Source of the DNA: Stenotrophomonas maltophilia
GTDB taxonomy: Bacteria; Pseudomonadota; Gammaproteobacteria; Xanthomonadales; Xanthomonadaceae
Assembly (NCBI RefSeq): GCF_006970445.1
Contig: NZ_CP033877.1
Span: forward strand, 1,248,750-1,312,749
DNA length: 64,000 nt
Direction of reading: 5' to 3'
Shown piece after piece: positions 13,576 to 23,404 of the stretch (position 1 is its first letter; each line of letters begins with the position of its first letter). The notes beneath the pieces are model-generated. The model did not search any database and had not been told where the DNA came from. It saw only the letters and a program-made list of their open reading frames with translations. The position numbers were made by a program, and so were the translations under genes.

Positions 13576-14099
13576 TGGCCGCGCCCCGTCCGCATCCGAA
13601 CGCCCTGGTCTGGCTGCTGCTGTCGGCCGCCATCATCGGCCTGGACCAGTGGTCCAAGGCCTGGGTGCTGTCGAGCCTGCCGGAGTTCCAGCCGGTGGTG
13701 GTCATCGACGGCTTCTGGAACTGGTACCGCACCTACAACACCGGTGCGGCGTTCAGTTTCCTGAGCGACGCTGGTGGCTGGCAGAAGCACTTCTTCACCG
13801 TGCTGGCGATCGCCATCAGCGGCCTGATGGCCTGGTGGCTGCGCGGCACCGCCCGCGGCAACTGGAAGGCCGCGGTGCCGTATGCACTGATCATCGGCGG
13901 CGCCATCGGCAACGTGATCGACCGCCAGGTGCACGGTCACGTGGTTGATTTCATCCAGTGGTACGTGGGCAGCTATACCTGGCCCTCGTTCAACATCGCC
14001 GACTCGGCCATCGTGGCGGGTGCCATCGGCATCGCCCTGTTTGGCCTGTTCGACGGCAAGTCCGCCAAAAAGGCGGATAATGCCAACCCGAAACCGTAA
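13575..14099 (+). CDS. lspA: Lipoprotein signal peptidase (signal peptidase II)
   Basis: A 174-residue inner-membrane aspartyl protease that removes the signal peptide of diacylglyceryl-modified prolipoproteins. Four hydrophobic segments are evident. The catalytic aspartates lie in the family motifs GNVIDR and [18 protein letters not shown] is also conserved. It is translationally coupled to ileS. A lysine-rich tail is cytoplasmic. Confidence 0.97.
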   Translation: MAAPRPHPNALVWLLLSAAIIGLDQWSKAWVLSSLPEFQPVVVIDGFWNWYRTYNTGAAFSFLSDAGGWQKHFFTVLAIAISGLMAWWLRGTARGNWKAAVPYALIIGGAIGNVIDRQVHGHVVDFIQWYVGSYTWPSFNIADSAIVAGAIGIALFGLFDGKSAKKADNANPKP

Positions 14100-14126
14100 G
14101 CCGGCCGCTGCCGGGAGATTGAACTG

Positions 14127-15077
14127 ATGGATGTGCTGCTCGCCAACCCGCGTGGTTTCTGTGCCGGTGTCGATCGTGCGATCGAGATCGTCAAGCGCGC
14201 GATCGAAACGCTGGGTGCACCCATCTACGTCCGCCATGAAGTGGTGCACAACCGCTTCGTGGTCGACGACCTGAAGCAGCGCGGCGCGATCTTCGTCGAA
14301 GAACTCGACGAAGTGCCGGACAACAACACGGTGATCTTCAGTGCCCATGGCGTGTCCCAGGCGGTGCGCCAGGAAGCCGAGCGCCGTGGCCTGAAGGTGT
14401 TCGACGCCACCTGCCCGCTGGTGACCAAGGTCCACTTCGAAGTCGCCCGCCACTGCCGTGCCGGCCGTGACGTGGTGCTGATCGGCCACGCCGGTCACCC
14501 GGAGGTGGAAGGCACCATGGGCCAGTGGAACCGCGAAGCCGGTACCGGCCAGATCTACCTGGTCGAGGACGTGGAGCAGGTCGCCACGCTGCATATCAAC
14601 CAGCCGGAAAACTTCGCCTACACCACCCAGACCACGCTGTCGGTGGACGACACGCGCGGCATCATCGATGCACTGCGCGAGCGCTTCCCGGCGATGCAGG
14701 GCCCGAAGAACGACGACATCTGCTACGCCACGCAGAACCGCCAGGACGCCGTGCGCGACCTGGCCAAGCGCTGTGACCTGGTGCTGGTGGTCGGCTCGCC
14801 GAACAGCTCCAACTCCAACCGCTTGAGCGAGCTGGCCCGTCGTGAGGGCGTGGAGTCGTACCTGATCGACGGCGCGCACGAGATCGACCCGCAGTGGGTG
14901 GCCGGCAAGCAGCACATCGGCGTGACCGCCGGCGCCTCGGCACCGCAGGTGCTGGTCGATGGCGTGCTGGCGCGCCTGGCCGAGCTGGGCGCGACCGGCG
15001 TCGGCGAGCTGGACGGCGAACCGGAATCGATGGTGTTCGCGCTGCCGAAGGAACTGCGTCTGCGCCTGGTCGACTGA
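14127..15077 (+). CDS. ispH: 4-hydroxy-3-methylbut-2-enyl diphosphate reductase
   Basis: A 316-residue iron-sulfur enzyme that performs the last step of the MEP isoprenoid pathway, giving IPP and DMAPP. The three cluster cysteines are visible in [10 protein letters not shown] (residue 12), DATCPLV and [11 protein letters not shown]. The substrate-binding segment [10 protein letters not shown] is intact. It follows lspA by 27 bases with a GGGAGA ribosome binding sequence. Confidence 0.98.
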   Translation: MDVLLANPRGFCAGVDRAIEIVKRAIETLGAPIYVRHEVVHNRFVVDDLKQRGAIFVEELDEVPDNNTVIFSAHGVSQAVRQEAERRGLKVFDATCPLVTKVHFEVARHCRAGRDVVLIGHAGHPEVEGTMGQWNREAGTGQIYLVEDVEQVATLHINQPENFAYTTQTTLSVDDTRGIIDALRERFPAMQGPKNDDICYATQNRQDAVRDLAKRCDLVLVVGSPNSSNSNRLSELARREGVESYLIDGAHEIDPQWVAGKQHIGVTAGASAPQVLVDGVLARLAELGATGVGELDGEPESMVFALPKELRLRLVD

Positions 15078-15089
15078 CCGGGAAAGGCC

Positions 15090-15114
15090 GCATCCACGCA
15101 TGGCGTGGATCTAC
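15090..15114. repeat. GTAG-type palindrome, GTAGATCCACGCC variant
   Basis: The sequence is a palindrome with arms ATCCACGC/GCGTGGAT ending in CTAC, that is, a GTAG-headed copy on the minus strand. The same variant occurs at 34468 and, decayed, at 43052. It lies 13 bases after ispH. Further partial palindromic sequence (GGTGCGCACC and neighbours) follows to about 15180 without any gene. Confidence 0.7.
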
Positions 15115-15278
15115 TGAAAGCGCTCTGGTGGATGCAAACCAGCACAAGGTGGGTGCGCACCTTGGTTCGCACGCCTTTGGCATGCACGGATGGGCGCACC
15201 GCCCATGACCTTTGGCCATGGGGCCGGCCACCACACAGGCCTAGCATCGGAGGATTCTCCGTTGTTGGAAGTTGCCCG

Positions 15279-17162
15279 ATGAAGACCCGAGCCCTGGCGA
15301 TGTCGTTGCTGTTCGCGCTGGCCGCCGCGCCTGCGCTGGCGCAGGCCCCGCCATCGGGTGACGCCGCCGCCCCGGGCCTGCTGCGCATCGATGTGGACGC
15401 GCGCGATCTGGCCAGGCGCATCTTCAAGGTGACCGCTACGGTGCCGGCCAAGCCCGGCCCGATGACCCTGCTGTACCCGCAGTGGATTCCCGGCAACCAT
15501 TCGCCCACCGGCCCGATCGATAAATTGGCAGGCCTGCGCGTGACCGCCAACGGCAAGCCGCTGGCCTGGCAGCGCGACCAGTACAACGTCTATGCGTTCA
15601 AGGTGGATGTGCCGGAGGGTGTCAGCGAGATCGTCGCCCATTTCGATTTCCTGTCCTCGCAGGGCGGCAGCCAGGGCCGGGTCGTGATGACCCCGGAGAT
15701 GCTCAACCTGCAGTGGAATGCCAACTCGCTGTACCCGGCCGGGGTGGATGCACGCAACCTGCAGGCGCAGGCCAGCGTGACCCTGCCCAAGGGCTGGTCG
15801 TTCGCCACTGCATTGGAGACTGCGCGCCGCGACGGTGACACTGTGGTGTTCAAGCCGATCTCGTATGACCATCTGGTCGATTCGCCGTTGTTCGCCGGCG
15901 AGCACTACCAGCGCATCGATCTCGATCCGGGCGCGAAGGTGCCGGTGCACCTCAATGTGTTCGCCGACGACGCCAAGTCGCTGAAGCCGAGCGAGGCGCA
16001 GATCACGATGCACCGCGCGCTGGTGCAGCAGGCCGACAAGCTTTACGGCGCGCGGCACTACAACCACTATGAGTTCCTGCTGGCATTGACTGACCGCCTC
16101 GGTGGCATCGGCCTGGAGCATCATCGTTCCAGCGAGAACAGTGCCGACCCGGGCTACTTCACCGAGTGGGACAGCAACGCGTGGATGCGCGATCTGCTGC
16201 CGCACGAGTACACCCATTCCTGGAATGGCAAATACCGTCGCGGCGCCGATCTGGCCACCGCCAACTTCAACACGCCGATGGGCGACAGCCTGCTGTGGGT
16301 GTACGAAGGCCAGACCCAGTTCTGGGGACAGGTGCTGGCGGCACGCTCGGGGCTGTGGTCGGCCGCGCAGGCGCGCGACATGCTGGCCAATGTGGCCGCG
16401 ACCTATGATCGTGGTCGCCCCGGCCTGGCCTGGCGCCCGCTGCAGGACACCACCAACGACCCGACCATCGCGCAGCGCCGCACGCTGCCTTACCGCAACT
16501 ACCAGATGAGCGAGGACTACTACTCCGGCGGCCAGATGCTGTGGCTGGAAGTGGAGGGCAAGCTGCGCGAACTGAGTGGTAACCGCCGCAGCCTGGATGA
16601 CTTCGCGCGCGCCTTCTTCGGGGTTGGCAACGGTGACTGGGACGTCAACCCTTACACCTTCGATGACGTGGTTGCGACCTTGAACGGCATCACGCCGTAC
16701 GACTGGGCGACGTTCCTGCGCGGGCGCCTGGACGGCCATGGTTCGTTGACCGGTGGCCTGGAACTGGCGGGCTGGAAGCTGGTCTACCGCGATACTCCGA
16801 ACGACGCCTACAAGGCACAGGAAAAACGCGCCAAGGCGGCGCTGCTCGCCTATTCGCTGGGCGCGACCGTGCTCGACAGCGGCGTGGTCGGCGACGTGAT
16901 CTGGGACAGCCCGGCCTTCAATGCCGGCCTGGCGCCGGGCATGAGGGTGATCGCGGTTGGCGGGCGCGAGTACAGCAGCCAGCGCTTGAAGGATGCGGTA
17001 GCTGCGGCGGCGAAGGACAAGGCGCCGATCGTGTTGCTGGTGAAGCAGTTCGACCGCATCGAAACGATGAACATCGCCTACCACGGTGGCCTGCAGTACC
17101 CGGTGCTGGAGCGTATCACCGGCAAGCCTGACCGCCTTGCGGACCTGTGGAAGGCACGATGA
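15279..17162 (+). CDS. Exported M61-family metallopeptidase with PDZ domain
   Basis: A 627-residue protein with a signal peptide (MKTRALAMSLLFALAAAPALAQ). The central region has the zinc-binding HEYTHSWNGKYRR, where HExxH supplies two ligands and the catalytic Glu, followed downstream by the WVYEGQTQFWG glutamate ligand. Near the C terminus, VVGDVIWDSPAFNAGLAPGM is a PDZ-like fold. This is the glycyl aminopeptidase (M61) architecture, acting in the periplasm or outside. I chose the ATG at 15279 because it begins the signal peptide. The stop overlaps the next start (ATGA), so the two are coupled. Confidence 0.92.
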   Translation: MKTRALAMSLLFALAAAPALAQAPPSGDAAAPGLLRIDVDARDLARRIFKVTATVPAKPGPMTLLYPQWIPGNHSPTGPIDKLAGLRVTANGKPLAWQRDQYNVYAFKVDVPEGVSEIVAHFDFLSSQGGSQGRVVMTPEMLNLQWNANSLYPAGVDARNLQAQASVTLPKGWSFATALETARRDGDTVVFKPISYDHLVDSPLFAGEHYQRIDLDPGAKVPVHLNVFADDAKSLKPSEAQITMHRALVQQADKLYGARHYNHYEFLLALTDRLGGIGLEHHRSSENSADPGYFTEWDSNAWMRDLLPHEYTHSWNGKYRRGADLATANFNTPMGDSLLWVYEGQTQFWGQVLAARSGLWSAAQARDMLANVAATYDRGRPGLAWRPLQDTTNDPTIAQRRTLPYRNYQMSEDYYSGGQMLWLEVEGKLRELSGNRRSLDDFARAFFGVGNGDWDVNPYTFDDVVATLNGITPYDWATFLRGRLDGHGSLTGGLELAGWKLVYRDTPNDAYKAQEKRAKAALLAYSLGATVLDSGVVGDVIWDSPAFNAGLAPGMRVIAVGGREYSSQRLKDAVAAAAKDKAPIVLLVKQFDRIETMNIAYHGGLQYPVLERITGKPDRLADLWKAR

Positions 17163-17824
17163 CGCCGCGCGCCCGCGATGGCGTGATCCTGCTGATGGCG
17201 ACGCTCGCCATCATTGGCGCGTTCCTGCACGGTGATGGGCGCTGGCTGCATTGGCTGGCCAAGCCGACGACCACGCTGCTGATCGCTGCCATCGCCTGGC
17301 GCGTGCATGATCCGGCGCAGCCGTTCTACCGCCGTGCGGTGCTGGCCGGCATGTTGCTGTCGTGCGTGGGCGACATCGCGCTGATGCTGCCGATGGATGC
17401 GTTCGTACCGGGGCTGGTCGCGTTCCTGCTGGCGCACCTCTGCTACATCGTGGCCTTCCGCGATGGCGTGCGTGCCGGACGTGGCCTACTCGCCGCCAGC
17501 GTCCTGCTCGGCGCGTTCGCTGTGCTCAATGTACTTGGCCTGTGGCCGCACCTGCCCGCACCGATGCGCATTCCGGTGCTGGCGTACGTGGTGGTGCTGG
17601 CGTCGATGGCGGTACTGGCGCTGGCACGCCAGTGGCGCCGGCCACCGCCCGCTGCCGTGGAAGCCAGCAGTACACGCTGGGCGGCCGCCGGTGCACTGCT
17701 GTTTGTCGCCAGCGATTCGCTGCTGGCCTGGGACCGCTTCGCCGGCGGCCTGCCGCTGGCCAGCCTGCTGGTGCTGTCCACCTACTACAGCGCGCAGTAC
17801 GCCATCGCCCGCTCGGTGAAATAG
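17159..17824 (+). CDS. YhhN/TMEM86-family membrane protein
   Basis: A 221-residue protein with about eight hydrophobic segments. The family signature regions are visible: KPTTTLLIAAIAW early, LLSCVGDIALMLP, HLCYIVAF, and the late ASDSLLAW. Animal members (TMEM86) act as lysoplasmalogenases; the bacterial role is not settled. The start ATG overlaps the stop of the M61 peptidase by four bases. It ends 2 bases before a large palindrome that probably stops transcription. Confidence 0.82.
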   Translation: MTPRARDGVILLMATLAIIGAFLHGDGRWLHWLAKPTTTLLIAAIAWRVHDPAQPFYRRAVLAGMLLSCVGDIALMLPMDAFVPGLVAFLLAHLCYIVAFRDGVRAGRGLLAASVLLGAFAVLNVLGLWPHLPAPMRIPVLAYVVVLASMAVLALARQWRRPPPAAVEASSTRWAAAGALLFVASDSLLAWDRFAGGLPLASLLVLSTYYSAQYAIARSVK

Positions 17825-17825
17825 C

Positions 17826-17900
17826 AAAAAGGGGACGGAGGGGATTAAGTCGCAGACGGCACCAAGGCACAAACGACTTAATCCCCTCCGTGCCCTTTTT
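17826..17900. repeat. Large inverted repeat with 27-bp arms at a convergent junction
   Basis: The left arm at 17826-17852 (AAAAAGGGGACGGAGGGGAT...) and right arm at 17874-17900 (...ATCCCCTCCGTGCCCTTTTT) pair with a single mismatch around a 21-base loop. With A and T runs at its ends it is shaped like a bidirectional terminator between the YhhN gene and the opposing unknown gene. Its sequence is unrelated to the GTAG repeats. Confidence 0.8.
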
Positions 17901-17907
17901 GCGTTGA

Positions 17908-18627
17908 CTATCGGAGGCTTGGGTTGCCGGAGCGTCCCTGTGCGTCGAAGGAGAGGCGTGCGGACTGGCGATCACCGGTGACTTCGTCCGGCAGCCAGGC
18001 CAGGGTGCCGCCCTTGCGCACGATCACATAGACGTGGCCGACTTCACCCGGTGTGCCCATCAACGCATTGCGCTGTGCCTGCAGCGCCTGGGCGACGCGT
18101 GGCACCGCCTCGAAATCGATGTTGGCCAGCGCCGTACTGCTGCGACGCAGGGTGATGGTGGGCGCGAAGCGCTGCGGATTGACCGGGTCGCCCTTGCGCC
18201 ACTGGCCGCGTTCGAAGTGGTAGCTGTCCACGCGTGACGGTTGCTGCGGATCCACCAGGTCCAGATTGATCCGGCCATCGTCGTAGAAGTGGATGCTGTG
18301 GAATACCGTTAACCGATGCCCGGCCAGCGCCGGCAGCTCTTCGAGTGCCTGGCGCGCGGCCAGCAGATGGTCGGCATCGAACAGGCGGTTGCTGCGCGTG
18401 GGAATCGGTGCGGGCTGCGGCCCGGCAGGCACGGTGACGCCGGGCGCGAGCGATGCGGGCTGCTCGCGCGGCGGCTGCGACGAAACGAACGGCGGCAACC
18501 GATCGGCCTGCACCGAATGGCCCATCGTTTCACCAAGCGTCTGCAGCGCACCACCGGCAACGGCGACGCCGGCCAGCACCAGCAGCACCATGGAAAACAC
18601 CAGCCGGGTCGAGGGCGGCTGCTTCAT
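17908..18627 (-). CDS. Uncharacterised membrane-anchored or exported protein
   Basis: A 239-residue protein with one N-terminal hydrophobic segment (VFSMVLLVLAGVAVAGGAL, residues 10-28) followed by a Pro-rich linker and a soluble domain with a regular beta-like pattern (HFYDDGRINLDLVDP, VDSYHFERGQW). The topology suggests a periplasmic domain tethered to the inner membrane. The start MKQPPSTRLVF overlaps the stop of the upstream membrane protein gene by ATGA, so the two are a coupled pair. I do not recognise a family. Confidence 0.72.
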   Translation of the reverse strand: MKQPPSTRLVFSMVLLVLAGVAVAGGALQTLGETMGHSVQADRLPPFVSSQPPREQPASLAPGVTVPAGPQPAPIPTRSNRLFDADHLLAARQALEELPALAGHRLTVFHSIHFYDDGRINLDLVDPQQPSRVDSYHFERGQWRKGDPVNPQRFAPTITLRRSSTALANIDFEAVPRVAQALQAQRNALMGTPGEVGHVYVIVRKGGTLAWLPDEVTGDRQSARLSFDAQGRSGNPSLR

Positions 18628-19580
18628 ACACCCACCAGGCGAACGTTGCGGCGATCTTCCGGGTCGTACAACAGCGTGACCTGCTCGCGTGGAAGGTTGG
18701 CCAGCTCGATCAGCGGGATGAAGCGGCGCACGCTCACCTGCTGCACACCGCCTTCGCGGTCGATGTACTCCAGCTGGAACTCCACCTGCGGCTGCTCGTT
18801 GAGGTAGGTTCCGGTCTGGCGCAGCTTCAGCACCTTGGCATCCACGCCGATGCCGCGATACTTCAGCGCATCGCCGCGTGCATCGGCCTGCAGCAGGCGG
18901 CCGAGCAGGCGCAGGCCCAGCGCATAGCCGCACAACACCAGCGGGCACACCAGCAGGGGATGGCCGAGGGACAGGAAGGTCCAGCCCAGGCCCTCGCTCT
19001 GCAGCCGGTAGGCAAACACGTAGGCGCTGGCAACCGCCACGATGCCGATCGCCGCACCGACGCCACGACGCCAGAGGCTGGCGACATCCAGTTCTGGTTG
19101 TGCCCCCTCCAGCACCACATTGGGAAACGCGCCCGGTTCGCGGCTCAGGCGCACCTCGATGCGCTTGCCGGCAACGAAGCGCTGCAGCTGCGGCTTGCTG
19201 TCCACCACCAGCATCTGTTCGTTGATCGGCGTGCCGGACAGGTTCTGGAAGCCCAGCTGCAGCGTCCACTGCGCGAAACCGCGCACCTGCACGGCGGTCT
19301 GTTCTGCCTGTTCGATCATCGCATCACGCGGCTCGCCGTCGGCGAGGATCGAGCGCACCCGATGCAAGGCACGCGGCGGGCCCAGCAGCAGGTAGTGCAG
19401 GAAGGCGAGCAGCAACGCCAGCCACAGGGCCAGCGACAGGGCGAGCAACAGCAGTGCCAGCCAGGGTGCGCTGCGATCGGCCAGCTGCACCGGCCACGAC
19501 GTGCCGAAGTAGAGAATGCACGGGAAGGGCAACGCGAAGAACAGCAGGAACGCGCCCCAGAACCAGAGATAGGCCTTCAT
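18624..19580 (-). CDS. DUF3592-like membrane protein
   Basis: A 318-residue protein with two N-terminal membrane segments (residues 5-25 and about 40-67) and a further pair near 175-225. The last third, with KVLKLRQTGTYLNEQPQVEF and ending VTLLYDPEDRRNVRLV, fits the DUF3592 pattern of a soluble beta domain ending in a YDP motif. The function of the family is unknown. It is the first gene of a two-gene unit with the membrane-anchored protein. The coding call is good; the family call is moderate. Confidence 0.72.
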   Translation of the reverse strand: MKAYLWFWGAFLLFFALPFPCILYFGTSWPVQLADRSAPWLALLLLALSLALWLALLLAFLHYLLLGPPRALHRVRSILADGEPRDAMIEQAEQTAVQVRGFAQWTLQLGFQNLSGTPINEQMLVVDSKPQLQRFVAGKRIEVRLSREPGAFPNVVLEGAQPELDVASLWRRGVGAAIGIVAVASAYVFAYRLQSEGLGWTFLSLGHPLLVCPLVLCGYALGLRLLGRLLQADARGDALKYRGIGVDAKVLKLRQTGTYLNEQPQVEFQLEYIDREGGVQQVSVRRFIPLIELANLPREQVTLLYDPEDRRNVRLVGV

Positions 19581-19625
19581 GGGGTGGTGGGGTACCGATG
19601 GAACAGGGCGCGTAGGGTACTACGC

Positions 19626-22421
19626 TCAGCGGATCTGCAGGGTCAGCAGGAAGTAGCGGCCGAGTGGGTCGTCCAGCCCCGGCATCTGCCCGCCATTGCC
19701 GACCAGGTAGTTCACCGGTTGCGTGTCGAGCACGTTGTGCACGTCCAGTGCGGCGACCACGCGCGGCCCCAGCCGCCGTGCGAGATGCAGGTTCCAGCGC
19801 AGCTGCCGCGGGTTCATGCAATGGTTCTGCTCGCGCTGCTCCTCCGGGCATTCCGCACCGGGCAGCCAGGCACGCGTGCGCCCCACCTGGTTGCCGCGCA
19901 GGGCGATGTCCCAGTTGCTGTTCTGCCACTGCACATTGAGCACGGCGGCCATCGTCGGCGTGACATGGCCGCGCAGGTCCACTGTTGCCTCGCGGCCACG
20001 CTCGCGGCGCAGCTCCTGCTGCTTCAGCGCATCGAGCGAGAACAACCATTGGCCGGTGCTGCCGGTGTCGATGTGGTACTCACCGCGCAGTACAAAGTTG
20101 CGCGACGTAGTGCGGCCGATGTTGTCGAACGACAGGCGCAGGCTGTTCAGGTGGCCGTCCTCGTCCAGCTCCCAGGTGCTGGGGTTCCACACCGCGTCGA
20201 CCGGTTGCAGGGCCAGGATCTCGTTGCGCAGTTCGACGATGTTGTGGGTCAGCGACAGCGAGAACGCCTCGGTTGGCGTCCAGGTGGCGGCCAGGGAATG
20301 GCTGCGCGACCGCTCGGCCTTCAATGCATCGTTCTCCACCACGTCCACGGTAACGCTGCAGCGTCCGTTGCCGGTACTCTGCGCGCAGTCGGGCAGAGCG
20401 CTGGAAGCGGGCAGTTCGATCGCGCCGAAATAGCCCGGTGGTCGCCGCTGCTCGAACAGGCTGGGGGCACGGTAGCCGCGCCCGGTGGCAAGCAGGAATG
20501 ACCACTGCGGTGTTGGGCTCCAGCGCACGCCCACGCGGGGCGAGAAAGCCTGGTAGCCACCATCTCGATCCCAGCGTGCGGCCAGGTCCATGCGCAGCGT
20601 GCGTGCCAATGGCAGGCCGAGTTCGGCGTAGGCGCCGCCACTGCGGCGCGACAGGTGGCGTTGTTCCTGAGGCAGCCCCAGCGCCAGGTCACCCTGGCTC
20701 AGCAGCGCGTCGGGATGCGACGTCCAGCGTTCCTGGCGCAGGTCGATGCCGGTGGCCAGTTGTACAGCACCGCCGGCCAACGGCATCAACTCGCGCTGCA
20801 TGCCCCACCAGCCCTGCCACTGCTCGGTACGACCGCGGTTGCGGATCGACGGGAACAACTGCTCGGCCGCGCCCGCCGGCAACGTGGTGAAGCCGGGCAG
20901 GAAATCCAGTGTCTCGGCTACACGCAGCAGTGGTTCGGCGCGCACGGTGCCCGAGGTGGTCAGGGTGACATCGCTGCGCTGTGCGCTGATGCCGGCATCC
21001 CAGCTGCGCCGGCCCTGATCGCGGCCGATGCCGAAGGTGACGTCGGCATCGGTGGCGCGCACATGCGGACGCACGTTGCCGGCTTCGCGCAGCACGCTGT
21101 TGAAGGTGTATCCATACAGACCGATGGCAACGGCGGTCGGGCCGAGGTCGAAGCGTTGCCGGTTGTGGCTGGCCCGCGCTTCGGCGTAGGCATAGCGACC
21201 TTCGCCGCGCTCGTGCCGATAGCGCAGGTAGGCCGAGGCGGTGTCCGAGGCCGGTTGCAGCGAGCGCGGGCGCGCGCTGTCGAACCAGCAGGCACCATTG
21301 CGCCGCTTCAATGGCCCCTCGCAGCGTTTTGCCGGCCAGTAGCGTCCATCGCGGAACGCGCCGATCAGGTACTGCGAGGTTTCCGCATGCCATTCGCGGC
21401 GATCGCCGGCGACGTGGTCGATGCGGTGCAGGTCGACGCCGGCGAACCAGCGGTCCCCTCCGTCGCGCACGCCGCCGGTGGCCGCCTGCAGGCGATACTG
21501 GCCGGCGTCACCGCGCCCGCTCAGGCCGGTCTGCAGCATGGCTTCAGGGCCATCGGCCTGGTCACGCAGGATGATGTTGACCACGCCGGACATTGCATCG
21601 GCACCATAGATGGCCGAGGCGCCGCCACGTACCAGTTCGATGCGTTCGACGAAGCTGAGCGGGATGCCCCCCAGGTCGGTGAGCCCGCCCTGTTCCAGCG
21701 ACACCATGGGATAGCGCGGCAGGCGCCGGCCGTTGACCAGGAACAAGGTCGCCCGCGGGCCCATGCCGTCCAGGCTGGTGGTGGTGGCCGCACCTACTGG
21801 CAGGTATTGCGAATCGCCGCTGCGCGAGGTGCTCATCGCCGGGTGGCCGTTCATGCCCGGCAAGTGCCGCAGCAGGTCGAACAGGCTGCCGTAGCCGCTG
21901 CGCAGGATGTCATCGCGGTCGATGATGGTGACCGGCAACGTCGTCTGTACGGAGGTGCGCGGCAGCCGGCTGCCGGTGACATGGATCGGCGCCAGTTCCA
22001 CCTGCGGTGGCGCTTCGGCAGCCTTGTGTGGCGGAGGTGCTGCGGGCGTGGCGCGTGCCGCGACCGGCGGTGGCGATGGCAGCGCGGGGTGGGTACGGCG
22101 GACGACGAATCCGCCAGATGACGTGCGCAGGATGTTCACCGGCATGCCGGCCACCAGTTCCTTCAGGGCCGCAGCCGCGTTGCTATGGCCGTGGGTGCCC
22201 GAGGTGCGCAGGCCATCCAGCTCACGCGCGTCGAACAGCAGGGCGATGCCACTCTGGCGTGCCCATTGCTGCAGGGCCGGTGCCAGCGGACCTGCATCGA
22301 CATGGACCTCCAGGGTGCCGGCCTGTTCGGCTGCATCGGCAGAGGGCAGCGCGGTGAAGCTCAGCGCGAAGCAGAACAGGGTGCGGAGCAGCCCCCCCTG
22401 CAGCGCGCCCGGTACTGCCAT
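19626..22421 (-). CDS. TonB-dependent outer-membrane receptor with N-terminal signalling (STN) domain
   Basis: A 931-residue receptor. After the signal peptide (ending SADAAEQ) comes a secretin/TonB short N-terminal domain (LEVHVDAGPLAPALQQWARQ to GGFVVRR, about 35-110), a Pro/Ala linker, the plug domain (TLPVTIIDRDDILRSGYGSL onward) and a long beta-barrel ending FLLTLQIR. The STN domain is what FecA-type receptors use to signal to a FecR protein, fitting the upstream genes. A GAGGAGG sequence overlapping the fecR stop sets the start at 22421. The ligand is unknown; no siderophore biosynthesis genes are nearby. Confidence 0.92.
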   Translation of the reverse strand: MAVPGALQGGLLRTLFCFALSFTALPSADAAEQAGTLEVHVDAGPLAPALQQWARQSGIALLFDARELDGLRTSGTHGHSNAAAALKELVAGMPVNILRTSSGGFVVRRTHPALPSPPPVAARATPAAPPPHKAAEAPPQVELAPIHVTGSRLPRTSVQTTLPVTIIDRDDILRSGYGSLFDLLRHLPGMNGHPAMSTSRSGDSQYLPVGAATTTSLDGMGPRATLFLVNGRRLPRYPMVSLEQGGLTDLGGIPLSFVERIELVRGGASAIYGADAMSGVVNIILRDQADGPEAMLQTGLSGRGDAGQYRLQAATGGVRDGGDRWFAGVDLHRIDHVAGDRREWHAETSQYLIGAFRDGRYWPAKRCEGPLKRRNGACWFDSARPRSLQPASDTASAYLRYRHERGEGRYAYAEARASHNRQRFDLGPTAVAIGLYGYTFNSVLREAGNVRPHVRATDADVTFGIGRDQGRRSWDAGISAQRSDVTLTTSGTVRAEPLLRVAETLDFLPGFTTLPAGAAEQLFPSIRNRGRTEQWQGWWGMQRELMPLAGGAVQLATGIDLRQERWTSHPDALLSQGDLALGLPQEQRHLSRRSGGAYAELGLPLARTLRMDLAARWDRDGGYQAFSPRVGVRWSPTPQWSFLLATGRGYRAPSLFEQRRPPGYFGAIELPASSALPDCAQSTGNGRCSVTVDVVENDALKAERSRSHSLAATWTPTEAFSLSLTHNIVELRNEILALQPVDAVWNPSTWELDEDGHLNSLRLSFDNIGRTTSRNFVLRGEYHIDTGSTGQWLFSLDALKQQELRRERGREATVDLRGHVTPTMAAVLNVQWQNSNWDIALRGNQVGRTRAWLPGAECPEEQREQNHCMNPRQLRWNLHLARRLGPRVVAALDVHNVLDTQPVNYLVGNGGQMPGLDDPLGRYFLLTLQIR

Positions 22422-22435
22422 CACTGCAGGCCTCC

Positions 22436-23404
22436 TCAGTACGTGCGGCGCAGTTCCAGCGCGCCATCCGGTCGCGTCTGGCCAGCCACCGACCAACCCA
22501 GTTCCAGCGCCGACAGCAGTTCCTGCGCGTCGCCGGCACGGAACGTGCCACTCACGGCCAGGCTGGCGATCTCGGGATCGGCGATGACCAGCGGCGTGCG
22601 GCCGTAGCGGTTCATGCGCTCGACCACGATCGACAGCGGCGTGGCATCGAACACCAGCTGTCCCTGCAGCCAGCCTTCGGCAGCGGCATTGGACGACAGC
22701 GCCGGGCCAGGCTGGATGCGGCCCGATGGCAGCACCTGCAGCTGCTGACCGGGCGCCAGGGTGTGCTGGGTCCCCCCATTGCTGACTTCCACCGCACCTT
22801 CCAGCAGTGCGACTTCGACCAGGCCATCATGCAGGCGTTCCACCTGGAAGGTGGTGCCGATGTCGCGGATGGTGCTGTCGCCGGCGCGCAGCTGCAGCGC
22901 CTTGCTGGACGGTGCGACCTGCAGTTGCAGACGGCCACGATCCAGCACCAGGTTGCGATGGCGCCAACCGAAACGGGCGTGCAGGGTGGTGCCGGCATCC
23001 AGCGTCGCTACGCTGCCATCGGCCAGCGTCTGTTGCCGGGGCTGGTGGGAATCGTTGGCATAACGCAGCGGCGCGGGGTTGCCGTCGACCGCTACCATCC
23101 AGCCGATCCCGACGGCCAGGCAGACGCCTGCGGCAGCGCCCAGCGCCGGCAGCCAGCGGCGCCGCACCGGCCGCGCCACGCGTGCCGCGGCAGTGCGCAG
23201 CCACGGGTCGGCGGCCAGTTCTTCGCTCTGCTGGAACAGGCTCTCGGCCTCGATCCAGGCGCTGACATGGGCCGGGTCTTCGGCCAGCCAGTCCTCGAAC
23301 GTCTCGCGCTCGGCCGGCGTACAGTCCGCAGCTTCCAGCCGCGCCACCCAGATGCTGGCGCGTTCGAACAGCTGGGTGTCTTCCCTGGGCCTGGCGTGAC
23401 TCAT
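22436..23404 (-). CDS. FecR-type transmembrane anti-sigma/sigma regulator
   Basis: A 322-residue protein. Residues 15-55 match the N-terminal DUF4880 helix region (RASIWVARLEAADCTPAERE, FEDWLAEDPAHVSAW). A single membrane segment is at about 87-107 (LGAAAGVCLAVGIGWMVAV), followed by the periplasmic FecR domain (LADGSVATLDAGTTL, LVLDRGRLQLQV) and a C-terminal STN-like part that contacts the receptor. It overlaps the sigma gene by ATGA and precedes the receptor, the standard cell-surface signalling order. Confidence 0.93.
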   Translation of the reverse strand: MSHARPREDTQLFERASIWVARLEAADCTPAERETFEDWLAEDPAHVSAWIEAESLFQQSEELAADPWLRTAAARVARPVRRRWLPALGAAAGVCLAVGIGWMVAVDGNPAPLRYANDSHQPRQQTLADGSVATLDAGTTLHARFGWRHRNLVLDRGRLQLQVAPSSKALQLRAGDSTIRDIGTTFQVERLHDGLVEVALLEGAVEVSNGGTQHTLAPGQQLQVLPSGRIQPGPALSSNAAAEGWLQGQLVFDATPLSIVVERMNRYGRTPLVIADPEIASLAVSGTFRAGDAQELLSALELGWSVAGQTRPDGALELRRTY

